A DNA stretch of 64,000 bases. Source: Nageia nagi (lineage: Eukaryota > Pinophyta). Position 1 is the stretch's first letter. Every line of letters starts with the position of its first letter. The translations under genes were made by a program, and so were the position numbers. The DNA lies in contig JBITNC010000001.1 of assembly GCA_050084985.1 (NCBI GenBank), positions 32,302,001-32,366,000 on the forward strand. The letters run 5' to 3'. Shown piece by piece: positions 13,050-25,204 of the stretch. The notes under the pieces are model-generated. The model saw only the letters and a list, made by a program, of their open reading frames with translations, did no database searches and had not been told where the DNA came from.

Positions 13050-14499
13050 AGAATAAATTCATTACAATACTCAAAGAAAAATAAGATATATTTCCATGGT
13101 CATATGTCGATATGCTTGGACTTGATCTTCACTTAGTAGTGTACAATCTTGATATAAAGGAAGGTGCAAAACCTATTAAATAGAAGTTACAAAAAATGCA
13201 ACCTACAATTGCCTTAATAGTAAAAGAAAAGTTTCAAAAAAATTTGGAAGTTAAGTTTATCCATTCCATCAACTATTCTAATTGGATTTCTAATATACTA
13301 CCGTTAAAAAATCCATTGAGAAGATTTGAAAATGTACAGACTTTAGAGATCTAAAAAACGCATGCCCTAAGGATGACTTTCCCCTACCAAACATATATAG
13401 CTTAGTCAATTCTACTACACGACATGAAATGTTGTTACTCATGGATGGGTTTTTCAGGGTATAACCAAATTAAAGTGACATCAAAGACCAACATAAAATC
13501 GAGTTAATAACACCTTAGGGAACATTCTATTATAGAGTAATGCCTTTTGTATTGAAAAATGTTGGAGCTACTTATCAAAAAGCCATGACATACATTTTTC
13601 ATGATTACATGCATAAGATTATGGAGGATTACATAGATGATGTATTGGCTAAATCAAAAACAAAGGAATATCATCCTAAAGTACTCATCAAAATATTTGA
13701 TCAGTTACTAGAATATAAGATCTAATTGAATCCAAAGAAATATGTTTTTGAAGTGACATCTAAGAAATTGTTATGTTTCATCATTTCTAGGTGAGGAATT
13801 GAAGTAGATCCTAACAAGATAAAAGCAATACCAAATATATTACCCCCCTCACATATAAAATAACTATAAAGCCTATAGGGTAAGTTACAAGCCATAAGAT
13901 GTTTCATTTCTTAGTTGTTAGAAAAATGTAAAACTTTCAATAGACTCTTAAAGAAAGGAATTACATTTCATTAAGGAAATGGAAAATAAGAAATATTCAA
14001 TGAAATAAATCATTATCTTCTTTCACCACCTATTTTAGTACCACCTAAGCTTGGAGAACCATTCTTGTTGTATATATCCGCCATAGAAATAGCCTTAGGA
14101 ACTATGTTTGGACAAAAGAATGAAAATAGTAAAGAACAAGCAATATATTATTTCAGTCAAACTTTGGTTGGTTATGAGATTAAATACATATATTTAAAAA
14201 AGTTAAGTTTAGCAATAGTATTTGCAACTAAAAAATTAAGACATTACATGCTAAACCATACCATGTATGTAATTGCGAAAGTAGATCCTTTGAAATATAT
14301 GATGAATAAAACTTATCAAAATTCAAGAACATCTAAATGGATCATGCATTTAACTAAGTTTGACTTACTCTTCATACTTCATAAATCAATAAAAGAACAA
14401 GTCATAGCTAACTATCTTGTTGAAGTACCATTACCCATTGATAATCCACTCATTATAGAATTATCAGATGAACATGTATTCCAATTAGATGAAATATAA
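13050..14499 (+). pseudogene. Reverse transcriptase and RNase H domains of the gypsy element
   Basis: At 13050-13500 the fingers region can be followed through stops (FPWSYVDMLGLDLHLVVYNL, NYSNWISNILPLKN). At 13540-13725 an open piece reads MPFVLKNVGATYQKAMTYIF and then HKIMEDYIDDVLAKSK; YIDD is the polymerase active site and is intact. At 14065-14499 the RNase H domain is open for 144 codons, with SAIEIALGTMFGQKNENSKE, AIYYFSQTL and KLSLAIVFATKKLRHYMLNH. The spacing and wording match Ty3/gypsy pol of the Tat/Athila side. The piece between 13726 and 14060 has lost frame. Confidence 0.85.
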
Positions 14500-15060
14500 A
14501 TTCTTGTAGAATCTAAGAAGATTGGGATATGGTAATCTTTTTTTATGGATCAAGATGTGAACAAAGTGGAGTTATGGGTGTCATGTTTATTACACCCCAA
14601 GGAGCTCCCATACCCTATTCTTTTAAGCTTAATTTTTTATGTACAAATAATAATGTTGAGTATGAAGCTTTAATTTAGCTATAAAAATTGCCATCAAATT
14701 AAAGTTAAGAAAAGTTAAATTTATTGGTGACTCGCTATTCAATGTAAACCAATCAAAAAATCTTCCAATGTAAGGAACCTTTTCTGCAAAAATATTAGAG
14801 TTTAGTGAATAATCTACTATCATCTTTCAAAAAATATGATCTAGAAGCAACACCATAATCAACTAATAGATTTGTTGATGTTTATGGCCTCTATTGGATC
14901 TTTAATACCTTCAAACCCTAATAAAAAAATGATCCCTGTTGAGATTGTCCAAATCACTCAATTATCAATAGAATCAAGTGAAGTCAAACATGTAGTTCTA
15001 TACATCATAATGGAAGATAAAAATTTATGGCATATGCAATTTTTTAAATCCTAATAGATC
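14500..15060 (+). pseudogene. Second, archaeal-type RNase H domain (Tat-lineage hallmark)
   Basis: After the first RNase H ends, a mixed-frame translation gives DGSRCEQ-GVMGVMFITPQGAPIPYS, then FKLNFLCTNNNVEYEALI, AIKIAIKLKLRKVKFIGDSL. This is the pattern of the RVT_3/archaeal-type RNase H: an acidic start, NNxxEYEAL, and xGDS. Known Tat-lineage gypsy elements carry this additional RNase H between the classical RNase H and integrase. The piece from 14872 to 15054 continues the same domain or its linker. A 1-base frame change near 14550 breaks it. Confidence 0.7.
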
Positions 15061-16266
15061 AGGTATTACCTAAAGATTTAATGAAATCATCTAGAAAAGC
15101 ATTTAAGATAAAAGCTTTTCACTTTTGCATGTAGGAGATGTCATGTACCATAGGGGTTTCAATGGTATATTACTTAGATGTTTAGAATGGGTCAATTCAC
15201 AAATCTTATTTCATGCACACATGATAGAATTTGCGAAGGATATTTTAGAGGTTTTGCAATTAAAAAATGATTAATGCATATGGGATATTACTAGCCTCCC
15301 ATGGAATGTAACTACATGGAATATATTAAAAAGTGTGTAAATGTAAACAACATGCCAATTTATTTAATCAACTTTCGCATTCATTACAACCCATGCAATC
15401 ATTATGGCCATTTTCAAGATGGTCATTAGATTTAATAGGTCAAATCTCTCCTATTTACTTAGGACGTCACAAATTTATAATAACTGCTATGAAATATTTT
15501 ACGAAAATGGGTAGAGGCAATTCTTATGATTTCAACAAAAGGGCCTAAGATAGCAAAATTTATACAAAACCATATCATATGTCATTTTGGAATTCCTAAT
15601 TAAATTATCACTAATAATGGGAAAACTTAAAAAATAAAAAGTTCAAGCTTTATGTAAAGGATATCATATCCAATTAAGCTTTTTGAAACCTTACTATCCC
15701 AAAGGAATGGCCAAGTTGAAGCTACAAACAAGACAATTTATAGTGTTTTACTAAAAACTATTGATGATTCCCATCGAGATTGGCATGCAAGGATTTTACA
15801 TGCATCATGAGTTATCGAACTAGTATTTGAATTCCTATTAGGGCAACCCCATTGTCTTTAGTATACAGGACAAAAGTAGTACTACCCTTAGAAATAGAAA
15901 TTCCCTCTCTATAATTGCCTTACAAGACTATATCACATGTGAAGAAGCTCATAAACAAGATTAGATCAATTGCTACTTCTAGATGAAAGGAGATTTAATG
16001 CTTTAGAACATCTATGTACTTATCAAATTCATATTAAACAAGCTTTTGATAAAAGAGTCAAAATTCATGAATTTAATATAGGGGATTTAGTTTTAAAAGA
16101 AAACTAACAAACTTTTCAAATGGAATGATAACTTCATGACAAGTTTGCTCCTAACTCGTTAGGTAAAATAAAGTTCAGAAACTAAAGCTTATCATTTAGT
16201 TGATATGGAAGGTAATGAAGAGCGTAAACCTATAAATATCATGCATCTTTATCCTTTCTATAGTTA
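15061..16266 (+). pseudogene. Integrase region of the gypsy element
   Basis: At 15333-15548 an open piece reads CKCKQHANLFNQ (the second half of the HHCC zinc motif), then MQSLWPFSRWSLDLIGQISP and GRHKFIITAMKYFTKM, the start of the DDE core with the first catalytic D in SLDLIG. The frame then continues with damage through KIAKFIQNHIICHFGIPN and a degenerate ITNNGK (second D changed to N). Traces of the C-terminal part run to about 16260. It would have inserted cDNA into the genome; this copy is dead. Confidence 0.8.
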
Positions 16267-18109
16267 ATAAGTTCTTTTTATTTATAAATTGTATATATTG
16301 TGAATAGTTTTTAATTCAAAACAATAAAAAATATTTTTTCTTAAACTTATATATATTTAATGTATTTGAAATAGAAAATGGACATCAAAAAATAGCAAAA
16401 GTGTCCATCTGATTGCTGATCAAAGAGGCATTCAACAAATATCCTAGCATAAAAAACCTAGATATATGGAAGATAGGGTATAATAGAGTTATCCCAATAT
16501 ATTTCTCCAAATACATAGAAATTTCCTTTGTTTGCCTATTGATTTACAAATAATCCTAGCCTTAAAACTATCTCTACAAAGATATCAAGGGTGGAAGATA
16601 AGTGTTTAAGGAGATAACTTGGAGATCTACATAGACAAAGCCATGTATTACCTAAGTTATGCATATTATTTCACCCAAATTCACATGTTAAACTTGTTAT
16701 GTTGATACTACCCACATCAACCCCTAAGATCATATTTGACTACTTCTTTAACAATTGGATCAGAATAGAATAATTAATACCTAGCCAAATGAATATTTTC
16801 TATTCACATGGATAGATCAAATGACAATAGACTTATGTTATCATAAAATGGTATATGATTTTTATGCAATGTTTGTGCATAGGTCTCAATGATCAATTAC
16901 ATGTATGCAATAAATTGATTGACTATTTTCTCAAATTAGGTCAAGATTCCCAAATGCTCCTCTATGCAAAATCCAAACAAGAACTTTAATGCCAAAAAGA
17001 CCAAAAACTAATGAAAAAATGCAATTACAATTTGATCTCACAAATCAAGATTTTGTTGATAGATACCTAAAATACCACTACCTATAAACATTGAGAAAGT
17101 GTCCTTACATGGAGATAACATGTTTCTTCACTTTACCAAAAGAAATTCAAGAAATTATAAGCATGAATTATTATAAACAGTGAGGAACTAATGCATGGGA
17201 TTTAAAAATTGATGACCTTAAAGCAACCATCGAATTAGAAGAAAAATACATATGGATGGAAGTTGAATCCTTAACAACTTGGATCCATTTGTTTCAATTG
17301 CATTGGCCTTATGGGATACCTAAGATATTGTTAAATTGTGTTGATTGTATGATCCTTTGGTGTTATGGAAGATCAATCTCCATAATTGAGGTTATAAATG
17401 ACTTGTATTTGAGTATAATACTCATTCGATTTTGCATAAGGAAATTATATATTATTACAATTCATTATTTAGTAAAAATTATTGTGTAAATAATCCTACC
17501 AATGTAAAACCAAGGTTTTAAAGAACTATTGAATGACTTAACTAAAGGAGAAATGAGGTCATACCTAAACTTATAAATAGTGAGCATGTCCAATATCTCA
17601 TAGAGAGCGTGATCTCCCTTGTATCATTATTTCCCCCTAAGTCTCCATAGTCTTTAGGGATTCCATCTCATCTTCTACTTCTTAAATGTGATGAGGCCTT
17701 GACATCATCAACTATGCTAAAATGCATCATTAAGAAGTTCAAGCATCATCCCTAAATATTACCACTTGTTTCATATTCTATCCATTATCAATCATCCATT
17801 CTAGGAGTAGGACCTACTCGTTTTATAATATAACCTCCATAATTTTACTTATTGGATTATAAAGGTTGGGTTATTCATAAAAAACAAGGTGGTCATTTCC
17901 ATTTGGGAGTTGTAAAAAGTTTTTCTTCCTAATAAAAGTAAAAACATCAAAACAATCATTAAGTACATATGTGAATAAAAATCATAAAAATTTCAAAAAA
18001 TTAATAAAAGTCTTTTTATGTGAATATATATGTGTGTGTATATATATTTTTATCTTTAAAATTTTATACAAGTTCTAAAATACTTGGATATGACATTGTA
18101 GGTGACTGA
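16267..18109. other. Post-pol spacer of the gypsy element
   Basis: An A/T-rich region without a recognisable domain. Short open pieces occur (for example 17256-17489) but read as random sequence. It is part of the unusually long stretch between pol and the 3' LTR. Confidence 0.4.
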
Positions 18110-18765
18110 TTGTACTTTACATACATCAAGCATCATGAGTCATTCACATTACATCAGTCCTCACACCAATCAGGAGGAGGGTTTTTGTATTATGACACCC
18201 CTATCCCATGGGAACTATCATCCCTTTGTATCTCATGGTCACCATGTACATTTCCTAGTGACCCTTTAGAAAACCCTATTCAAACCCCAAAATTAGAGAA
18301 AGACTGGTTCAATTAGTTTCCTGAAGGTGTACAACATCAAATTTAATCCATGACAGCCTTAACTACTGCACTAGATAAGTCTAACCATGCCTATGATGTT
18401 CCAAGGAATTCTTATCGAATAGAGATTTTTATTGATCACTAATTTTGTTGGGGAACTTGTGTAATCTATGATATACCTAATAAATAGTTCCTTCAAAATC
18501 TCATTTGCATGTTCTCTAGACCTGATTTCATATGGAAAATTATGATTGAAACTCCTATTACGCCATTGGTAGTTAAATTTGTTAAATTCTATGGGCCACA
18601 TATTCTACATACTGAAGAAGATTTTTCAATGAAGACACCATAGCCCACCTCTTATCCATAAATATTGGTATTGAGATTTCATGTTGTCTATATCTCTCAC
18701 CTATGATTCTACATAATAGGTCATTGATCATACCATTTGCACTCACTATCATTTCCATCCTTTCA
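18110..18765 (+). pseudogene. Unrecognised sense ORF of about 215 codons between pol and the 3' LTR
   Basis: I do not recognise this protein. One single frame can be followed from ATG 18110 to about 18765 without a frameshift, broken only by stops at positions where CAA, CAG or CGA would restore a residue. Readable stretches include KLEKDWFN, MTALTTALDKSNHAYDVPRN, SYRIEIFIDH, FLQNLICMFSRPDFIWKIMI and ETPITPLVVKFVKFYGPHIL. The maintained frame over more than 600 bases and the protein-like composition argue that it once encoded a protein. It lies downstream of integrase, on the same strand, where Tat elements may carry extra ORFs. Confidence 0.45.
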
Positions 18766-20639
18766 CTCATGATGATTTGTTATAGATTCTTACTCGATTA
18801 GAAAACCCTTAAAATCAAAATTAAAAATTGAAAAATCAAAAAACATTAAAAAAATTCATAATATATATATATATATAAATAAAAAATACAAAATATTATG
18901 TATGTATATATACTCAAGAGATATACTTTTGAAGCATCTTGGCTACTAGGTGTGTTGCCCTTATGTTCATATCGTTCCACTTTGTTCATTATGTTTAGTC
19001 CTTTACCTTGAATGTCATAATTATTAGATATCAATCATTATGAGGAAGGCAACTAATCAAGATATACATATCCATATATTGTACATACATCCATATAGTA
19101 TTCATTTATGTATATAGTTGTATTTATGAATAAAAAAGTAGGCAATGAATACTCCATTCATGTTCGATTTTTGTTGAAAGATCCTATGTCAAAATTTCAA
19201 AAACTTAAGATGTTAAAAGGATATAATTATGATATATGATAGTATGCTAATAATTCATACACTTCTCATATTAAAATCTCAAAACAATCAAGAATTGGAT
19301 ATTTCATGAGCATAAATTTGAGTATGATTCTTCTACCTTTTTTCTTCATCCCAAACCTAAGAGTTAGGATAAAAAAGAAAATAAAGAAGAAGAAAATAAA
19401 ATAAAAGTAGAGTTTTTGGGCCATTATAGTATCCTCTATTGGGGATATGGACATATGACTTACAATAGGGCTAGGCTATAATGGGATGAAGAGGTTAACC
19501 TTCACCAAGGCTATAGATACTTATTGGTAGTGAAGTCTACCTTACAAAAACATAAGAAGAATCATGTATTATAATTTATAATTTTGGAGTATTCAATTTA
19601 CGAATTTCAAGAGAATGAAATAAAAATCATTGCACACACATGAGTCTATGTTAAATTTAAGTATATTATAATCTTATTTTATATCATCCCTATTAGATGA
19701 GATCAAAGCAAAAGATCAATTGATGAAACTAGGTATTGAAGGTATTATTAATTACACTTATTTATTTATTAATATTCATTCATTTCATATCATTGTACAT
19801 AGATATTATTATCATTATAAATCTTGATAAGTTTTCAAAGCATTAAGCTGGATGTCTAACTTATTATTTCATTCATAATTACCTTAAGTCATTAAGTTTC
19901 ATACATTCTTAAGTCACTTTACATTAATATACCATTTTTCCATGTGTATTTATGTATTCATAATGCATCCATACATCCATAAGTATCTTGTAAATCTTGT
20001 ATATTTTATATTAATGCATTCAAATAATCCATGTTACCACATATGTTTATACTAGTATATTATGTCTAAACCATGCATAAAAGTAGCCAAGAAAATGGAA
20101 AATGATGCATCTAATTTCATACTTTTATAATCAAAATCTTGTCCTATAAATATAACAATCTTATATAAACATAATAACTAATTAAGAACAATAATTATTA
20201 CAATACTTAATTTATGAGAATGAACATCAAATGCTAAGTTAAATATTTCATTAAAATATAAAATCAATTATTCATACCTTTTATATATCAAAAATCCTAA
20301 TACATGTATCTAGAAATATAATTAATAACCATTCACCATAAAACATGATACCAAAAATATGTAAAGAAGTATCATCAGCATGCATATAAAAGTCTAAGCT
20401 ATCATCATGTATATATGTCAAAAATATAATGACCATCGCATAAGCTATCTATCACATCCATCTAGAAAAACTAACTATCATATCCATGATCCAAAAATAA
20501 ATAAGATCATCAATAAATAAGCCTACGACTAACATGTATAAACATAACAAATGATCATACCCTCTATATCTGAAAAAATAAATAACATAGTCTGTAAAAT
20601 AACACAAGTATAACATGAAATATAGCAAACACATGATCC
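18766..20639. other. Gene-free A/T-rich spacer inside the gypsy element
   Basis: Only short TA-rich simple runs (about 18860-18876, 18900-18912) and no domain on either strand. Several short open stretches exist and are of random type. Confidence 0.4.
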
Positions 20640-22556
20640 AATCACTAGAGTATCCTCATGAGCTAACCTCCCCACCATCTATTAGACTACCAGCTCTACC
20701 ACTTGTGCCCTATCCTAGATGGGTAGTACCCACTGAACCTATAGGACTCATAGCCTAAGTCACTCTATGCATCTCATATGATCCCACTCGATGTTATGGA
20801 GAAACCCTACTTGTCTCACTACAACTATGTGATGTGGTAGGTCTAACAACCCTACCCTATGTACTAGCAATCTTTTAGACTCCACTGATCGCCTAGTGCA
20901 CTGAAATATCCATAAGAATATATGAAATAGGAGGGACTAGATATAGAATACCAAGAACATATGATGGTATCCTAATCAACCATGTCTAAACAACTAAAGA
21001 GTAGTAATTCCTATGCTAAAGAATACCTTGAACAAACATTGATGGCTTGTTAGCTCCCCTATAGATGTACTAGCTCTTCTAGCTTATGAAGAAGCTCAAG
21101 CCCCATCCGTCTTCCAATGATATCTATCTTGCTCAACTCATTCATGGTACATACATGTGTTGATCTAAGACACCTAATACCTCAACTCATATATATCATC
21201 CAGGAGTGCATCAACATTGGATACCTATGGAGTAGGAACTCAACCTCCTCTTGTCCCTCTAGCTATTGTACCTACCTCAACCTCCTCCCCCTGACCAGCT
21301 ATGTCTCTCAACTCATTATCTACCTACTCCTCAACCTGCTCCCCTATAGGCTTATCCCTAGATACTCCTAAAACCTTAGCTACTATGTCTGGCTCATCAA
21401 CTCATTGCCCTCTTCAGCATTCCCCTCTATCTCATCCTACCACCATGCCAAGAACTCCTCAATGGCTCCTACATGATCAACCTTAGAATCCTCCACTAAG
21501 GGTTACTCCTTTGTTGGCTTAGGCTCTGCATATATAATTCATTGAATGCCCTCAAAAAATACCTCACCCTCTCTGAATAATTAGATAGGGGCTGGTGGAA
21601 TATCATGTACAAGGCTAAATTGGCACTGCACATGCTCAAAGAAAAAGTACTCTAAGAAATTTATCCTCCTCCCACTGAGAACTCTGGCCTATCTAATACC
21701 AAGAAGATGGGCAGCAAGCTCATCCTAGTGTAGATAAGAGTAATAAGGTCTAAACCTCACTTGATCAAGCACCAAGTGCAATAAAAATGTTGGTAGTATG
21801 CAACATCATGATAAATACCATCAGAAGGAAGTGAATAAAATTCATCCCTCCATCGTAAAATCCCAACTGGATATGTGAAGTGTGTCCCAAATCTAAGAAT
21901 TGGGAGTCCATGAGGGCGACCCACTTAGATGTGCTCATATGCCCAAGCCCACAGAGTGATCATAACTAATAAGAATGACTTATCACCTAGTGAATAAAAG
22001 AACAACTCTTGGTATATACATGCTAGTAGAGTAGGAGCCCAAGCATAAATAATACTAGGTTGAAGCATATCATCCACTACATGTAATAACAACCAAGGAA
22101 ATCGATCACTACCTATGTTCAAAAGTGCGTAACACTAGATGAGGCCCATCAAATTAGAAGCTCTTAAAAGCCCCTACTAGTCATTCGTCCAGTACTTGAA
22201 GTATAAGAAGCCACCTAAAAAACATGTCATCCAACACTCCATCAACTACATTTGCTCCATAAATAGCAATGATGTCAGGACACATTGACTCCTAATCTAT
22301 AGCATGATGAATCCGCTACCCTTGAATAGGTAGATGATATAAACAATGGATGTCCTCCACCATAATAGTCATCTCCTTAGTAGGAAGATGGAAAGTACCA
22401 ATTGAAGAATCCCATCTCTTCAACAAGGCTACCAATAATGGGTAGTCCCAATGAATACAATCAATATAGGGCCCTCCTTCAAAACCCACACTATGCAAGA
22501 AAGTGTGATCCTCGACTGTTAACATGTCATGATCCTCTAATAGAATCCTAGGGTAT
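20640..22556 (-). pseudogene. Antisense plant mobile domain (PMD/aminotransferase-like) ORF
   Basis: Reading leftward from 22556, the clearest piece (22525-22316) contains ALLKRWDSSIGTFHLPTKEM and TIMVEDIHCLYHLPIQG. This is the plant mobile domain core pattern: W, FHLP-GEMTIT-LED, LLGLPI-G. Further on (22122-21925) is YAWAPTLLACIYQEL and then LVMITLWAWAYEHI, matching the PMD Y-(W/G)-A-LA-LYREL and L-(Q)-WAWERI parts. Next come RPYYSYLH, DELAAHLLGIR, ARVLSGRRINFLEYFFFEHV and QCQFSLVHDIPPAP, close to the R-(V)-RQFG-xQ-IP tail. The C-terminal acidic, low-complexity portion extends to about 20640 with many stops. PMD proteins (MAIN, MAIL1) occur as host genes and inside plant gypsy and Mutator-like elements; the location inside the LTR pair supports a retroelement passenger. 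Confidence 0.75.
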
Positions 22557-23210
22557 CACCCATGTGGCTCAAAAATATCTAAGACCTAAGATATTTATAT
22601 AAGAAATTTGATTTAGTATATTGTTTAAAAAAAATAGCTTTAAGGATGATTGCCAAGAATTGAGGATAATGTTTGTATAATTGCCAACAATTAAGGTTGA
22701 TTGCCAACGTTTTTGTAAACTCTTGGCCCGAGTTGATAATAGCAATCGAGGGTTTTGAAAAATTTGAAATCTCATAAAAAAAGAAAAAAATATGCAAATT
22801 AAATGGTCTAAAACACTTAATAATTTATTCCTAACATTCCTACAGTTTCTATTTGACTATTTAATGGTTAGAATTAATACATTAAGTAAAAAATTAAAAA
22901 GAGAGTTTGAAAACCTACCTCTTCCCTCATTGGCCTCTTATGCGATGTTGAACATCCTCGTGGCAGCATCCTAGATCTAATCAATGGCAAGAAAGGCAAA
23001 TGTAGGATCAAAACTTAGCTTGTGAGGTAGGAAGGCAATAAGATCTAACCTGGCACAAAAGATAAATAAAAAAATGATAGTAGAGCTTTTTCTTTTTATT
23101 AACCTATGCAGTTGAATTGTAGTGATTTTATATCGGGCAATAGCGATCCATAAAGATTGTCAACATTCAATAGAGGATCATCGATGATCTAAAAAAATAT
23201 AAATAAATAA

Positions 23211-23249
<39 letters not shown>

Positions 23250-24299
23250 AAAAAGAGATTAAAGATTTGAAAAACCATATAAAAATTCCTTTCATACAAT
23301 ATTTTTAAGGTATTTTGATACGAGAAATACTTGAGCTCCTTCTTGTGCACTTACTAATGTTTTTCATTAAAATCGAAAAAAACCTTAAAAATCTAAAATT
23401 TTAGAAAGTTTTGAAATATGTTAAAAAATTCTTTAAGGCCTACTTAAGCTATGATTAACTTAAATATTAATGAGAAAGTTTGAAATAAAATAGGATAATT
23501 AAAACATTTGCAACGCTTTTTTTATATATACAACCAACAATAATCAACCAAGGGAAACAATACATTAAAACTCAAGTTATGTTCCTGAATCTAAAAATTA
23601 GTTTACATTCCCAACAAACTGATACAAAATCTAGATAAAACACTTGTACTAAAAAAAAATTCACATCAAGAATATCACAAAAATACCAAAAATAATACAA
23701 AATAATTAAAAAACCCTAAAAACTAAAAAATGTGTCAAAGACAAAATGAAAATAAGTTTTTGGCTTGTTAGCCTATCCTAAGCCAAGGGATTTGAAAAAA
23801 CCTAAAACTCTTGAGTAACTTTGAATTCAAAAAATAATCCTTCTTTTGATAGAGAAAAGAAAGATAGGTTTGGATATGATTAAAATTGTTAGATGAACTT
23901 TTATGCAATATCATCAAGTAACCCATCTACTGGAACAAAAGTAGAATGATTAAAGCTTCGTATTTACAAGGAAGCTTCTTTATCACATGCTAGCTATGGC
24001 ATACACCTGAAGGCTAAGACTTCATCCGTATCTAGCCAACATAGCACAATGGTATAGTGATAACTGCTTAAGTTATGTCTTGCACTACAATCCTCATTGC
24101 TTTCAAAATATGTCAAATGCAAAAGAACAAAAAATGGATTTGTTCATAATCCAATCAATCAAATTTAGTTTATTCATAGAGGATAAGTTAACTCAAAGTC
24201 TTGATCCAAGGTCAAGAACACAAGTCCAAAACTTGATCGCACCCCCTCTCAGATATGTTTGGTTTTTTGAAATAATCTCCACCTATAAAATGTTGGGTA
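22557..24299. other. Spacer between the PMD ORF and the 3' LTR
   Basis: No gene was recognised. A (TA)n microsatellite of about 33 bases lies at 23215-23247. The text around 23300-23760 is AT-rich and repetitive in style but not tandem. Confidence 0.4.
24025..24100 (+). other. Possible tRNA-like relic
   Basis: TAGCACAATGGT fits the A-box consensus TRGYNNAANGG, and about 45 bases later CACTACAATCC resembles a mutated B box. No acceptor-stem pairing is clear, so it is at best a decayed tRNA or tRNA-derived SINE. Chance similarity is likely. Confidence 0.2.
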
Positions 24300-24302
24300 T
24301 TT

Positions 24303-24318
24303 CAAAAAAGAGGCAAAA
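24303..24318 (+). other. Polypurine tract before the 3' LTR
   Basis: AAAAAAGAGGCAAAA directly precedes the TG of the 3' LTR. Plant gypsy elements commonly have a purine run of the form AGGGGCAAAT at this site, which primes plus-strand DNA. The position and composition agree. Confidence 0.55.
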
Positions 24319-25204
24319 TGTAGACACCTAGAAAGATCCTTTTTTCGATAAATGAAAGGAAGGGAATAAAAATTTAAACAAATAATAAAGTTTGTTAAAC
24401 CCTTCTAGTCATTGGTGACCTAATACAGTCACCAGCAATTCAATCTAATCGTCAAAGTTCAACACACAATCACCAACAATCCTACAAATAGGAAAATCAA
24501 AGAAAAAATGAAAAAATCTGAGCACCCAAGGAAACAAGCTAGCAAATCTTGGATGACTCATCTTTAATCCTACATCCTCCCCACTAGATAAACCCTATGA
24601 CAAGGTTGGATGAGCTTTTTTATCGAATCCTTACCTCCAAAATAGCACTTTGGCCATCCTAAAATTCTATAAATTAAACCTTCTCCTAAGGAGAAAAGGA
24701 TTCAAATTTTATGCAATGATACTCTACTAAAATACATTCAGACTTGTAGTAAGTAATTGCATTACATTGTTTCCATGTTTTCATACTTGTATTATGTTAT
24801 ACTTTCATACATTTTTAACCTTGTGAGAAAATATGTTTCATATGTTTCTTATTTGCACATTTGCAAGATTTGCAGGTGCATGGTAGTTGGTTTGAATAGA
24901 AGAAAACCAAGGAACTATTGAGAAATCAAAGATCATCATCAACATTTTCTTATAGGTTTAGGGGATACTACTAAAGGCTTGCATACATCAATACGCTCAT
25001 TTAAGGAGGTCTGAGGGAGCCTATATCTCCTTTCACAAACAAAAAGCCCTTACTATACAAGGCACTATTATACATCACAAATCAACATAAAATTTTTTAT
25101 TGTAAACTGATTATTGAGGTCTACTCAAAATTCAATAAAAGAATTATTTTTGGTTGTAACATGCTTGTTCTATTTGCTGACAGGGTTTTTTTTTGGGTAG
25201 TACA
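24319..25204 (+). repeat. 3' LTR of the large gypsy element
   Basis: It starts TGTAGACACC and ends GGGTAGTACA, and is co-linear with the 5' LTR at 5881-6714. TATAAA at 24668-24673 and AATAAA at 25134-25139 match the 5' LTR. Differences between the two LTRs are numerous and appear largely to be transitions with small indels, implying an old insertion. Confidence 0.8.

Larger units (their letters stand above)
5881..25204 (+). mobile_element. Large Ty3/gypsy retrotransposon, Tat/Ogre/Grande-like, about 19.3 kb, decayed
   Basis: The two ends are related LTRs in the same orientation: 5881-6714 and 24319-25204, both starting TGTAGACACC and both ending GGGTAGTACA. Between them, in sense order, are a primer-binding-like site, a 1.9-kb leader, gag, protease, reverse transcriptase, RNase H, an archaeal-type second RNase H, integrase, an unrecognised sense ORF (18110), an antisense plant-mobile-domain ORF (22556 down to 20640) and a polypurine tract. 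A second RNase H and an antisense ORF upstream of the 3' LTR are known traits of the Tat lineage (Ogre, Grande). Flanking pentamers are CATTT on the left and TGTTT on the right; they match at three of five positions, so the target duplication is uncertain. A composite of two nested elements is the main alternative. Confidence 0.7.
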
